Numbered from the stretch's first letter, positions 29,754 to 39,420 are shown. The stretch: 64,000 nt of DNA from Staphylococcus sp. ACRSN (GCF_022346615.1 NZ_JAKRNS010000003.1:186001-250000); one strand, 5' to 3'. Numbers and translations: made by a program. The notes: generated by a model from the letters alone, not told the origin.

Positions 29754-29936
29754 ATGGCTGATGAAAGCAAAATTGAACAAGCCAAAGGCAATGTTAAAGA
29801 AACTGTTGGTAATGTTACCGACAATAAAGATTTAGAAAATGAAGGTAAAGACGACAAAAAGTCTGGCAAAGCCAAAGAAGTCGTTGAAAATGCAAAACAA
29901 AAAGCAAATGAAGCTATTGATAAATTTAAAAAATAA
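29754..29936 (+). CDS. CsbD family general stress protein
   Basis: A 60-residue hydrophilic protein behind AAGGAGG. It has the CsbD pattern of repeated amphipathic segments ([20 protein letters not shown], then [21 protein letters not shown]). Members are abundant, soluble and of unknown molecular function, and are induced by sigma-B in Bacillus and Staphylococcus. The promoter upstream fits this. The next small gene has a similar composition and no own promoter that I can see, so the two are likely cotranscribed to the terminator at 30163. Confidence 0.9.
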   Translation: MADESKIEQAKGNVKETVGNVTDNKDLENEGKDDKKSGKAKEVVENAKQKANEAIDKFKK

Positions 29937-29982
29937 ATTTTTAGATAACTTTTAATTTAAATTTCGAAAGGGGAACATTACC

Positions 29983-30141
29983 ATGGCTGAAAATTTCTTA
30001 AATAAAGCGAAAGAAGCTGCTAAAAACGTATCTGATAAGTTAAAAGACTCAGATAATGAAAAAGCAAAACAAGCATCAGAACAAATTGATAAATTCACTG
30101 GTGGCAGTGATGATAATAAAGATAAAGACAACGAAAAATAA
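29983..30141 (+). CDS. Short charged stress-type protein (52 aa)
   Basis: ATG 29983 to TAA 30141 encodes 52 residues behind AAAGGGGA. The composition is Lys/Asp/Ala/Glu-rich with repeated K-x3-A segments (NKAKEAAKNVSDKLKDSD), ending in a DNKDKDNEK tail. It resembles CsbD in style but not clearly in sequence. It lies 46 bases after csbD and directly before a strong terminator, so it is probably the second gene of a sigma-B transcript. Function unknown. Confidence 0.75.
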   Translation: MAENFLNKAKEAAKNVSDKLKDSDNEKAKQASEQIDKFTGGSDDNKDKDNEK

Positions 30142-30162
30142 GTTGTTCATTTAAATTTTTAG

Positions 30163-30201
30163 ACTGTCGATAAAGATTATAACTTTATCGGCAGTTTTTT
30201 T
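30163..30201 (+). terminator. Intrinsic terminator of the csbD transcript
   Basis: A 13-base stem with one G-T pair (ACTGTCGATAAAG / CTTTATCGGCAGT), a seven-base loop and T7. Confidence 0.88.
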
Positions 30202-30483
30202 GATGAATGATATATGAGATAACACTTTTTTGACCTTAAAGTATATATTTTTCATTATATTTGGTACGAACGTAGATAAAATAATAAATGAAATTAAAAA
30301 AGTATATAGAACATAATTTTTAGGAAAGCAACCAGTAATTGAATTATGTTATTTATTTACAACACATCGCAAATTATGATGATTTTAAATTTATGTAAAA
30401 ATTATTTTATTATACTAAGAGTCCTTATTTTTAAAACATTTTAATGTAAAGTTACATATTGATATGACATATTTTAACCAGAC

Positions 30484-30640
30484 ACTTGAGGGAACAGAAC
30501 AAGCTAAAGATTACTAGCTTAACTTATCTCTTAAAGAAGCGAGCGAACAATACGAAGTATGGTATGAAAAGAAGCACTCGGATGAATTGAAAAAATTCTT
30601 CTGAGTGCTATTTTTATGAGATTTATATCCCAGTCTCTTA
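30484..30640 (+). repeat. Dispersed intergenic repeat, partial copy C
   Basis: The left block (TTGAGGGAACAG ... AAAGAAGCGAGCG, 30489-30547) resembles the right block of copies A and B. After a hairpin, the right edge (GATTTATATCCCAGTCTC, 30621-30638) is the reverse complement of the CTGAGACATAAATC-type left edge of copy B. The parts are therefore rearranged relative to A and B. The rest of the 30202-30679 spacer holds only a loose nine-base inverted repeat (30310-30350). Confidence 0.45.
30573..30616. terminator. Hairpin terminator, probably bidirectional
   Basis: AGCACTC at 30573-30579 pairs with GAGTGCT at 30603-30609 and further inner pairs, with a T run after it on the plus strand and a shorter T-rich stretch on the minus strand. 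It would serve the monooxygenase gene on the minus strand. Confidence 0.6.
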
Positions 30641-30679
30641 TTTTAAGGATGGAGGATTGTGTCAAAATCTCTTTTGAAA

Positions 30680-31693
30680 TTATTGATTATTAGTAAAATG
30701 ATTATCAAAGATATGTTTAAGCTTCTTATATGATTCTAATTGTGCATCTTGATCATAAACGTAGCTGATGGCCATTAATTCATCGATTTCACCATATACT
30801 TGTATAAATGCTTCTAATTTTTGTTTTACTGTTTCTTCAGAACCGATTAATGATTGATTTAGTCTTTGTTGAGCCATTTCAAATTCTCTAGGTGTTAACA
30901 AACCTTTCAAGTCATCAGTTGGTGGTTGTACAGGTTGCATTTTACCTCTAGTGATACTAACCATGACTTGTGCTTGAGTAGAAGCAAGGTAATATGCTTG
31001 TTCATCTGTATCTGCAACAATTGCATTTAAACAAACAATCATATAAGGTTCTTGCAATACATCAGAAGGTTCAAATAATTCTTTATAGATTGACATTGCT
31101 TCTTTCATTTGTTGAGGTGCAAAGTGTCCAGCGAATACATAAGGCAATCCTTTTCTAGCAGCTAAATGTGCAGAATCGGTAGATGAACCTAAAATATAAA
31201 GTGGTACATTTTTATTTACTGCTGGATATGCTCTAACATAAGATTGTTGATTACTTGGGCCGAAATAAGTTGCTAATTGTTCTACCTCTTCTGGAAATTC
31301 GTAAACGCCATTATGTTGATCTCTTCTTAATGCACTGGCAGTCATCATATCTGTCCCTGGTGCACGTCCTAATCCTAAGTCAACACGATTAGGAAAGACT
31401 GTTTCCATTGTGCCAAATTGTTCAGCTACTATTAATGGTGCATGATTTGGTAGCATAATACCACCAGAACCAACTCTTATTTTAGACGTATGTTCTAAGG
31501 TATGTTGAATTAATAATGCAGTTGCTGAGCTAACTAAATTTGGTGCATTGTGGTGTTCGGCAATCCAATAACGATTATAATCCAATTCTTCAAGATTTTG
31601 AGCTAGTTTAACCATATCTTTGATAGCATCTTTATCTTCTTGACCTTCTCGTATAGGTACTAGGTTTAATGCAGAGAGTTTTACATCTTTCAT
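30680..31693 (-). CDS. LLM-class flavin-dependent oxidoreductase (luciferase-like)
   Basis: A 337-residue protein on the minus strand with GGAGG seven to eight bases before its ATG. It has the bacterial-luciferase TIM barrel pattern of the group without a cofactor-binding insertion: YWIAEHHN (about 42-49), VGSGGIMLPNHAPL (about 74-87), DLGLGRAPGTD (about 104-114) and GSSTDSAHLAA (about 169-179). Such proteins use reduced FMN; the substrate is unknown. It is transcribed divergently from the ABC-F gene, sharing a 280-base control region. Confidence 0.88.
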   Translation of the reverse strand: MKDVKLSALNLVPIREGQEDKDAIKDMVKLAQNLEELDYNRYWIAEHHNAPNLVSSATALLIQHTLEHTSKIRVGSGGIMLPNHAPLIVAEQFGTMETVFPNRVDLGLGRAPGTDMMTASALRRDQHNGVYEFPEEVEQLATYFGPSNQQSYVRAYPAVNKNVPLYILGSSTDSAHLAARKGLPYVFAGHFAPQQMKEAMSIYKELFEPSDVLQEPYMIVCLNAIVADTDEQAYYLASTQAQVMVSITRGKMQPVQPPTDDLKGLLTPREFEMAQQRLNQSLIGSEETVKQKLEAFIQVYGEIDELMAISYVYDQDAQLESYKKLKHIFDNHFTNNQ

Positions 31694-31751
31694 TTCTTTA
31701 TTTCCTCCTCGATGTTTCTAATATAAAGAAGTATAACAGTCGTTTTTAAAC

Positions 31752-31780
31752 TTGCGTAAAATATTGCTCACTGTTATACT
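31752..31780 (+). promoter_or_regulatory. Strong promoter of the ABC-F gene
   Basis: TTGCGT (31752-31757), a 17-base spacer, and TATACT (31775-31780) with an upstream TGT making an extended -10. The start would be near 31787, leaving a 190-base leader. Confidence 0.75.
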
Positions 31781-31819
31781 ATATCCAAATTAAAACGTTA
31801 GGTGGCTTAAATTAAGACA

Positions 31820-31894
31820 ATGGATAAAACTCATAAGATAAACAAATTAAAAAGCAAAGCAAATATAAAATTATGGGATATGTCTATGTCTTAA
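31820..31894 (+). CDS. Possible leader peptide (24 aa) upstream of the ABC-F gene
   Basis: ATG 31820 to TAA 31894 encodes 24 residues, rich in lysine and ending IKLWDMSMS. AGGTGG (31800-31805) lies upstream but 14 bases away, longer than ideal. Its last codons lie in the 5' arm of a long-range stem (31876-31890 with 31944-31957) that ends seven bases before the Shine-Dalgarno of the main gene. This is the geometry of ribosome-stalling control known for several ABC-F resistance genes. Translation of the peptide is unproven. Confidence 0.4.
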   Translation: MDKTHKINKLKSKANIKLWDMSMS

Positions 31895-31976
31895 ACAGGC
31901 TCGTTATTAACAATAACAAAATAGGTAAAGTATGCTTACTGTTGACATGTCATATCCGCGAAAGTGGGGAATTGAT

Positions 31977-33611
31977 ATGTCTTTTTATTTTACAGAAAAG
32001 CCATTTGAAAGATTTGGCAAGACTTTAATAGAAGAGGTTAGCTTAAGTGTAGAATTAGGCGAACATGTAGCGATAATTGGTGAGAATGGAATAGGTAAGT
32101 CTACATTACTAAATGCAATTTACAATAAATACATGGATTCATCATATTTGATGGATCAAGAATTAACAAAATACAATGATCAAGTAGCATTAAATTTTAT
32201 TATGTCGTGGTACCCAGAGTTATTAGCCATTAAAAATGCTATGGAAACAGATTATGAAAAAATAGGTGACTATATAGAACGTAATGGTTATGAAATTGAA
32301 GAAAAAATAATCGTACAAGCAAAGCAATTCAATTTGACAGAGTCAGATTTAAATAAGAAGATGGCACAGCTAAGTGGCGGCCAGCAAACTAAAGTAGCTC
32401 TAATTCGAGCTATGATTTCAGATAGAAGTTTAATAATTTTAGACGAACCAACCAATCATCTAGACAAAGAAATGATTGATATTATAGTGGATTATATAAA
32501 GCGAGCAAAGCAAAGTATGGTATTTGTGTCGCATCATAGAGGATTTATTGACGAAACAGCAACTCATATTATTGAAATCACACAACAAGGTACGAGAAAA
32601 TTCACCGGTAATTATAGTCAATATAAATCAATTATAGATTTGGAAAGAGAGACACAAAAAAGAATATACGAGAAAAAACAAAAAGAAATAAAAGCATTAG
32701 AAGCAACCGTAGATAGAGTTAAAAATTGGCATCAATCTGCCAACCAATCTGCAAGTGTTCGAAATCCAATAGAACAAAAGCGACTAAGTAAATTAGCCCA
32801 AAAAGCAAAAGTGAAAGAATCACAAATTAATCAAAAAGTCGATAAAATTACAGTACAAGAACCTAAAGTGGATGAACGCCATTTTCATTTTGATAATCAA
32901 AAAGTTCTTAATAAAAAATATTTAATGCATTTAAATAACTTCAGTGTAACTATGGATAGTAAAAGTATTTTTCAAAATGCTAATTTTGAAATCAAAGATA
33001 ATGAGAATATTATATTAACTGGTCCAAATGGTTCTGGAAAATCATTGTTAATTTCAATAATCAAGCAATCTATAGTACCAGATAAAGGCGAAGTGTATAT
33101 CACACCTTCTTTGAATATAGCTTATTTTGATCAAAAAAATGATAATTTAGCGTATGATAGTACGGCAATATCAATGTTATTGCATATGGACGGTATGACA
33201 CGTAGTCAAGCCCAAACAATCTTGGCATCATTTGGGTTTGATAATCAAAAAATAAATTTACCTATTTCTCAATTATCCATGGGAGAGAAAAGTAGATTAC
33301 AGTTTGTAATATTGTATTTTTCAAACCCGCATTTATTAATATTAGACGAACCAACTAATTATTTTGATATTGCTACACAAGATTTGATATTACAAATGCT
33401 AAAGCAATTTTCAGGACAGGTTATGATTGTGACACATGATGATTATTTAAAATCACAAATTACTGCGACGCAATGGACAATTGAAAATAAAAAATTAAAG
33501 AATTTAACTTTGCATGAGAAACAATCACCAAATACAGTGGATGATACATTAAAGTTATTAGACGATTTTAAGTCAATAGATGAATTCGGCCATTTTGAAA
33601 CAGACAACTAG
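31977..33611 (+). CDS. Sal-type ABC-F ribosome protection protein
   Basis: A 544-residue soluble ABC-F protein starting at ATG 31977 (GTGGGGA six bases before it); an in-frame ATG at 31932 is a possible alternative. Two nucleotide-binding domains: Walker A GENGIGKS (35-42), signature LSGGQ (132-136), catalytic Glu157; and Walker A GPNGSGKS (349-356), signature LSMGE (433-437), Glu458. The helical linker (about 215-300) contains NQSASVRNP..QKRLSKLA, which with LSMGEKSRLQFV and LDEPTNYFDI matches my memory of Sal(A), a 541-residue protein. There is no membrane domain. Sal proteins act on the ribosome and give varying protection from pleuromutilins, lincosamides and streptogramin A; activity of this one is not predictable. 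Confidence 0.78.
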   Translation: MSFYFTEKPFERFGKTLIEEVSLSVELGEHVAIIGENGIGKSTLLNAIYNKYMDSSYLMDQELTKYNDQVALNFIMSWYPELLAIKNAMETDYEKIGDYIERNGYEIEEKIIVQAKQFNLTESDLNKKMAQLSGGQQTKVALIRAMISDRSLIILDEPTNHLDKEMIDIIVDYIKRAKQSMVFVSHHRGFIDETATHIIEITQQGTRKFTGNYSQYKSIIDLERETQKRIYEKKQKEIKALEATVDRVKNWHQSANQSASVRNPIEQKRLSKLAQKAKVKESQINQKVDKITVQEPKVDERHFHFDNQKVLNKKYLMHLNNFSVTMDSKSIFQNANFEIKDNENIILTGPNGSGKSLLISIIKQSIVPDKGEVYITPSLNIAYFDQKNDNLAYDSTAISMLLHMDGMTRSQAQTILASFGFDNQKINLPISQLSMGEKSRLQFVILYFSNPHLLILDEPTNYFDIATQDLILQMLKQFSGQVMIVTHDDYLKSQITATQWTIENKKLKNLTLHEKQSPNTVDDTLKLLDDFKSIDEFGHFETDN

Positions 33612-33671
33612 AAAATTTATATAGATGGTGCTATCATTGGAACATTGATAAAAATTTAAGGAGTGTCAAAC

Positions 33672-34814
33672 ATGGAAGTATATGCAGACTATGCTGCAAC
33701 AACCCCTGTAAAGCAAGAAGTAATTGATAAAATGATGAATATATATACTGGTCATTATGGAAATCCTTCATCGATTCATAGTTTAGGACGAGATGCACGA
33801 AAGTATTTAGATGAGGCACGTAGAAATGTAGCCAAAATTCTTGGTGCTAAGCCTAGTGAAGTTATCTTTACTAGTGGTGCAACAGAATCTAATAATACTG
33901 CGATTAAGGGTATTGCATATCAGTTGCGTGAACAAGGAAATCATATCATCACGACAAAAATTGAACATCATTCTGTGCTCCATGTATTTGAACAACTTGA
34001 ACAAGAAGGGTTTGAAGTGACTTATTTAGATGTCAATAAAGAAGGTATAGTGCAATTGGATCAGTTAAAAGATGCCATCACACCTGCTACTATTCTTGTT
34101 TCAATAATGTTTGTAAATAACGAAGTAGGTACAGTTCAGCCAATGTATGATATAGATGCTATTGTTGCAGAGTCTAATGCATTACTCCATGTTGATACAG
34201 TTCAAGCAATTGGTCATTTAGATATTAAATTCAACGAGTTTGATATTGCAGCTATGAGTATTACTGCGCATAAGTTTGGTGGCCCAAAGGGTGTAGGTGC
34301 TTTATTATTAAAAGAAAATACACCTATTCAATATTCGCAATTAGGTGGGGACCAAGAAGCTAAAAGACGTGCAGGTACGGAAAATCTTCCACAGATAGTT
34401 GGTTTTTCAGAAGCATTAACATTATCTGATAAGCAACGTGATGAGCATAATGTACACTTATTAAATTTGAAAAACTTGTTTTTCGTTTCATTACAAGAGC
34501 GATCAATACCATTTGAATATAATGGCTCAATGACTGATTCAACAGGTCATATTGTTAATTTATATTTTCCATTTATTGATGTAGAAACATTACTTACATT
34601 ATTAGATTTATCGAATATATATGTTTCTTCTGGTTCCGCATGTACTGCTGGAACTACCACACCATCACATGTACTGGTTGCGATGTTTGATACAGATGAG
34701 CGAGCAAAACATTCAGTGAGATTTAGTTTTAACGAATTAACTACAGAACAAGAAGTAAAATATATAGCTACAGAAATCCATAAAATATACCATAAATTCA
34801 AGGAGGAAGTTTAG
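33672..34814 (+). CDS. Cysteine desulfurase (NifS/IscS-like, YrvO type)
   Basis: A 380-residue PLP enzyme starting at ATG 33672 (MEVYADYAATTP) after AAGGAGTG. The PLP lysine Lys201 is in TAHKFGGPKG and the sulfur-carrying Cys324 in SSGSACTAGTTTPSH. It converts cysteine to alanine and passes sulfur on. The next gene is mnmA, one base apart in frame terms (stop TAG, then TTG), so it most likely feeds tRNA 2-thiouridine synthesis as YrvO does in B. subtilis. Confidence 0.93.
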   Translation: MEVYADYAATTPVKQEVIDKMMNIYTGHYGNPSSIHSLGRDARKYLDEARRNVAKILGAKPSEVIFTSGATESNNTAIKGIAYQLREQGNHIITTKIEHHSVLHVFEQLEQEGFEVTYLDVNKEGIVQLDQLKDAITPATILVSIMFVNNEVGTVQPMYDIDAIVAESNALLHVDTVQAIGHLDIKFNEFDIAAMSITAHKFGGPKGVGALLLKENTPIQYSQLGGDQEAKRRAGTENLPQIVGFSEALTLSDKQRDEHNVHLLNLKNLFFVSLQERSIPFEYNGSMTDSTGHIVNLYFPFIDVETLLTLLDLSNIYVSSGSACTAGTTTPSHVLVAMFDTDERAKHSVRFSFNELTTEQEVKYIATEIHKIYHKFKEEV

Positions 34815-35927
<1,113 letters not shown>

Positions 35928-35954
35928 TAAAGTTTGACTATCGACATTTTTTGA

Positions 35955-36002
35955 AAATCGCTAGTATACTATGATAAACGTAGTTTCTAGCGATTTCTTT
36001 TT
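35955..36002 (+). terminator. Intrinsic terminator after mnmA
   Basis: An outer 10-base stem (AAATCGCTAG / CTAGCGATTT), a small internal loop, an inner six-base stem (ACTATG / CGTAGT) and CTTTTT. Confidence 0.83.
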
Positions 36003-36032
36003 GATAAAATTGATTTAAAAAATAATACGTAA

Positions 36033-36041
36033 TGTTATAAT
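36033..36041 (+). promoter_or_regulatory. Extended -10 promoter for the TPR-recD2 pair
   Basis: TGTTATAAT is a perfect extended -10. A TTGATT lies 20 bases upstream, longer than the usual spacing. It is 25 bases before the TPR gene start. Confidence 0.6.
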
Positions 36042-36065
36042 AAAATCTCAGAAATGAGGGTTAAT

Positions 36066-36731
36066 ATGGAGCAAGAACAAATTTATGAATTAATTAAAGA
36101 AGGAAACATTGAATCGGCCTTAAAGGCGTTGTTTGAAAACATTGAAAAAAATCCAAAAGAAGTAGAAAATTATATAAACGCTGGAATTTTAATTGCAGAA
36201 GCAGGAGAAATAGAAAAAGCTGAGAAATTTTTCCAAAAGGCAATCACGTTAGATCCAGAAAATGGTGCCATTTATTATAATTTAGGTAATGTATATTATA
36301 ATGAAAGTAGATTTAAAGAAGCGATTAAACTTTATCAGCAAGCACTTAAATATAATGTGGATAAAATCGATACAAATTATATGATAGGCATGTCATTTAA
36401 TCATTTAGAAGCATTTAAAGAAGCAATGCCTTTTCTAATGACAGCTGCTGAATTAGATAATCGTAAAGACGTTGAAGTACAATTTCAGTATGGTCTAGTA
36501 TTATGTGACTTAGAAATGTTTGAAGCGGCAATTAAACAATTACAACATGTAGTATCAATCGATGATAAACATACGGATGCATTATATAATTTAGGATTAG
36601 CTACATATATGCAAACTGAAGATACTGCTACAGCAATTGCATATTTCGAACAAGCTGTAGAAATAAATCCTGAACATTTGTTAAGTCAACATGCTTTAAA
36701 AACTTTTAAAGCAATTGCAGAGGAGGAGTAA
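36066..36731 (+). CDS. Tetratricopeptide repeat protein (YrrB-like)
   Basis: A 221-residue soluble protein starting at ATG 36066 after GAGGG; the in-frame ATG at 36054 overlaps that site. It contains about six TPR units (for example GAIYYNLGNVYYNESRFKEA and DALYNLGLATYMQTEDTATA), ending EINPEHLL. It has no catalytic domain, so it is a protein-binding scaffold. B. subtilis YrrB occupies the same place before recD2. Partner unknown. recD2 starts two bases after the stop. Confidence 0.85.
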   Translation: MEQEQIYELIKEGNIESALKALFENIEKNPKEVENYINAGILIAEAGEIEKAEKFFQKAITLDPENGAIYYNLGNVYYNESRFKEAIKLYQQALKYNVDKIDTNYMIGMSFNHLEAFKEAMPFLMTAAELDNRKDVEVQFQYGLVLCDLEMFEAAIKQLQHVVSIDDKHTDALYNLGLATYMQTEDTATAIAYFEQAVEINPEHLLSQHALKTFKAIAEEE

Positions 36732-36733
36732 TC

Positions 36734-39124
36734 ATGGAGGACCCTACATTATTTAATACATCGATGATTAAAGGAACTGTAGATGCTATCTTGTTTCAAA
36801 ATAAGGATAACTTTTATACAGTTTTAAAGGTCGATACCATTGAAACAAATGAAACGTTTGATTCGATGCCTACAATTGTAGGGTTCTTTCCTGATATTGC
36901 TGAGGGTGATGTATATACCTTTAAGGGTCAGGTTGTTACCCATGCCAAATATGGTAAACAGTTAAAGGCAGAAACATTTGAGAAGGAATTACCACAAACT
37001 AAAGAGGCAATTATTAGTTATTTATCAAGTGACTTGTTTAAAGGAATCGGTAAAAAAACGGCACAGAGTATCGTTAATAAATTAGGGGAAAATGCAATTA
37101 ACGATATTTTAAATGATCCTTCTGTATTAGAAAGTGTCCCAGGATTACCTAAAAAGAAACAAAAGCAAATTGCTGAACAAATAGCGAGTAATCAAGAAAC
37201 AGAACAAATTATCATCAGACTACACGATTTAGGTTTTGGGCCAAAATTAGCAATGTCTATTTATCAAGCTTATTTAGGCGAAACCTTAACTATAGTGGAA
37301 CAAAAACCTTATCAACTTGTTTACGATGTCAAAGGTATTGGATTTAATAAAGCTGATACTTTGGCGAGAAATGTTGGTATTCAATTTAATGATAGTGAAC
37401 GGCTAAAAGCTGGATTACTTTATGTATTGGAAGAAGAATGTATAAAGCAAGGACACACATACTTACCTACTCAAACTGTACTTGATATGACAAGTGAAAT
37501 GTTATCAAATCAACCTCAAGAAGTAATTAGTAATGAACAGTTAGAAAAGGTCATGCAACAATTAGTTGATAATGACAAATTAATACGACAAGAAAATGAA
37601 GTAGCTATTCCAAGTTTATATTATTCGGAATTAAAAAGCGTGCAAAACTTATACCGTAATTTTACTTATACCAATAAATTAAAAGAAATAGAGCAATCAG
37701 ATCTGTTAATGGAAATTGGTGAAATAGAAAATCGTAATGATGTAAATTATGCCGAATCACAACGTGAGGCATTACAAACGTCTATTAATTCTAAGGTGAT
37801 GTTATTAACCGGTGGTCCTGGTACAGGTAAAACAACTGTTATAAAAGGAATAGTGGAGCTTTATGCTGAAATACATGGGTTGTCGTTAGATTATGATGAT
37901 TATAAAAATGATGACTTTCCGGTTGTGCTTGGTGCACCAACAGGTCGAGCTTCAAAACGATTAGCTGATGCTACTGGATTAGAAGCAATGACTATACATC
38001 GACTTATTGGTTGGAATCAGGAAACACAACCTGAGGATATATTAGATAATGAAATCTCAGCAAAACTGATTATCATTGATGAGATGTCTATGGTAGATAC
38101 ATGGCTTTTTCATCAATTCATGAATGCAGTTCCAATTGATGCGCAAATTGTTCTTGTAGGTGATGAAGATCAGTTACCTTCTGTAGGGCCTGGTCAAGTC
38201 TTTAAAGATTTAATTGATTCCAAAGTAATCCCCCGTGTTAATTTGACAGAAGTTTATCGTCAACAAGATGGATCTAGCATTATTGAATTAGCACACCGAA
38301 TGAAATTAGGTGAATCAATTGATATTACTCAAAGATACCATGATCGAAATTTTATAAATTGTAGCACTGAACAAATTCCCAATGTTGTTGAAAAAGTAGT
38401 AGCTAGCGCCGTCAAAAAGGGATATGATATGAGCGATATTCAGGTGCTTGCACCAATGTATAAAGGCTCTGCAGGTATTAAAAAGTTAAATACGATTTTG
38501 CAATCAATTTTAAACCCTAAAAAGAATGATTCACGGGAAATTGAATTTGGTGATGTTATCTTTCGCAAGGGAGATAAGGTACTACAATTAGTGAATAGAC
38601 CAAGTGACAATATCTTTAATGGCGATATAGGTATTGTAGTAGGCATTTTTTGGGCTAAAGAAAATGCATTAAATAAAGATGTATTAGTCGTTGATTTTGA
38701 AGGCAATGAAATCACATTTACAAGACAAGATTTAATGGAACTCACACATGCCTATTGTACATCCATTCATAAATCTCAAGGTTCCGAATTTCCAATCGTA
38801 ATTATGCCAATGGTTAAACAGTATTTTAGAATGTTACAAAAACCTATCCTATATACAGGTCTAACGCGTGCAAAACAATCTCTTGTATTTTTGGGTGATC
38901 CCCAAGCGTTTGATATAGGCCTGAATACGCACGGACAAGTTCGATTGACTCAGTTATGTTCATTCTTGATGGAATACTTTAACAATGAATCATCCAATGA
39001 TGAACAGCAAATTGTAAATGAAAAGATTGATACAGAAATCAAATTAACAGAAACAACGATGTTTAAAATTGATCCTATGATTAATATGGGGCAAATTTCG
39101 CCTTATGACTTTATAGAAGATTGA
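36734..39124 (+). CDS. recD2: ATP-dependent RecD2 DNA helicase
   Basis: A 796-residue SF1B helicase without a RecBC partner. An N-terminal OB-like domain and HhH elements (FKGIGKKTAQSIVNKLG, about 98-114, and VKGIGFNKADTLARN) precede the motor: Walker A GGPGTGKTT (about 358-366), IIDEMSMVD, GDEDQLPSVGPG and the C-terminal motifs AYCTSIHKSQGSEFP and YTGLTRAK. RecD2 moves 5' to 3' and in B. subtilis limits recombination and mismatch-related instability. A promoter for alaS begins in its last codon. Confidence 0.95.
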   Translation: MEDPTLFNTSMIKGTVDAILFQNKDNFYTVLKVDTIETNETFDSMPTIVGFFPDIAEGDVYTFKGQVVTHAKYGKQLKAETFEKELPQTKEAIISYLSSDLFKGIGKKTAQSIVNKLGENAINDILNDPSVLESVPGLPKKKQKQIAEQIASNQETEQIIIRLHDLGFGPKLAMSIYQAYLGETLTIVEQKPYQLVYDVKGIGFNKADTLARNVGIQFNDSERLKAGLLYVLEEECIKQGHTYLPTQTVLDMTSEMLSNQPQEVISNEQLEKVMQQLVDNDKLIRQENEVAIPSLYYSELKSVQNLYRNFTYTNKLKEIEQSDLLMEIGEIENRNDVNYAESQREALQTSINSKVMLLTGGPGTGKTTVIKGIVELYAEIHGLSLDYDDYKNDDFPVVLGAPTGRASKRLADATGLEAMTIHRLIGWNQETQPEDILDNEISAKLIIIDEMSMVDTWLFHQFMNAVPIDAQIVLVGDEDQLPSVGPGQVFKDLIDSKVIPRVNLTEVYRQQDGSSIIELAHRMKLGESIDITQRYHDRNFINCSTEQIPNVVEKVVASAVKKGYDMSDIQVLAPMYKGSAGIKKLNTILQSILNPKKNDSREIEFGDVIFRKGDKVLQLVNRPSDNIFNGDIGIVVGIFWAKENALNKDVLVVDFEGNEITFTRQDLMELTHAYCTSIHKSQGSEFPIVIMPMVKQYFRMLQKPILYTGLTRAKQSLVFLGDPQAFDIGLNTHGQVRLTQLCSFLMEYFNNESSNDEQQIVNEKIDTEIKLTETTMFKIDPMINMGQISPYDFIED

Positions 39125-39149
39125 CAATAGTATGGAAAATAAATACAAT
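39121..39149 (+). promoter_or_regulatory. Promoter of the alaS T-box transcript
   Basis: Consensus TTGACA (39121-39126), a 17-base spacer, and TACAAT (39144-39149). The -35 overlaps the recD2 stop codon. The transcript should start near 39156. Confidence 0.8.
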
Positions 39150-39155
39150 ATAATT

Positions 39156-39420
39156 AAAGTTGCATAAAGATGAGTAGGCCATGTTTAACAAAAAGAGATG
39201 TACTGGTTGGTGAAAAGTACAGTAAATGTGATTGAACGCTACTTTATGTCAGTAAGTATAAGAACTAATTAAGTGATAAGTGAGAGTTAGTAATTTTATA
39301 ATGATAAAATGCCATGTAGTCTTTGTTGATAAAGTGACATATATGATAAATTTGCTAATTACTTATAACTAGGGTGGTACCGCGAAACGTTCGTCCCTTA
39401 TATGAGGATGGGCGTTTTTT
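39156..39420 (+). promoter_or_regulatory. T-box leader of alaS
   Basis: The T-box core AGGGTGGTACCGCG (39371-39384) is followed by a terminator whose stem pairs CGTTCGTCC (39388-39396) with GGATGGGCG (39406-39414), inner pairs extending it, then T6. GAAC-GCT-AC at 39234-39242 gives a GCU (alanine) specifier at 39238-39240 followed by A, as expected. Uncharged tRNA-Ala would prevent termination. Confidence 0.92.

Noticed and set aside
15571-30640. STAR elements (GC-rich staphylococcal repeats)
   Set aside because: The three dispersed copies are AT-rich and lack the TGTTG-GGCCC-type STAR core, so they are a different family.
31932-31976. Longer start for the ABC-F protein at ATG 31932
   Set aside because: It would add 15 residues not expected for Sal-type proteins and has only a weak site; ATG 31977 has GTGGGGA at ideal spacing. 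It remains possible.
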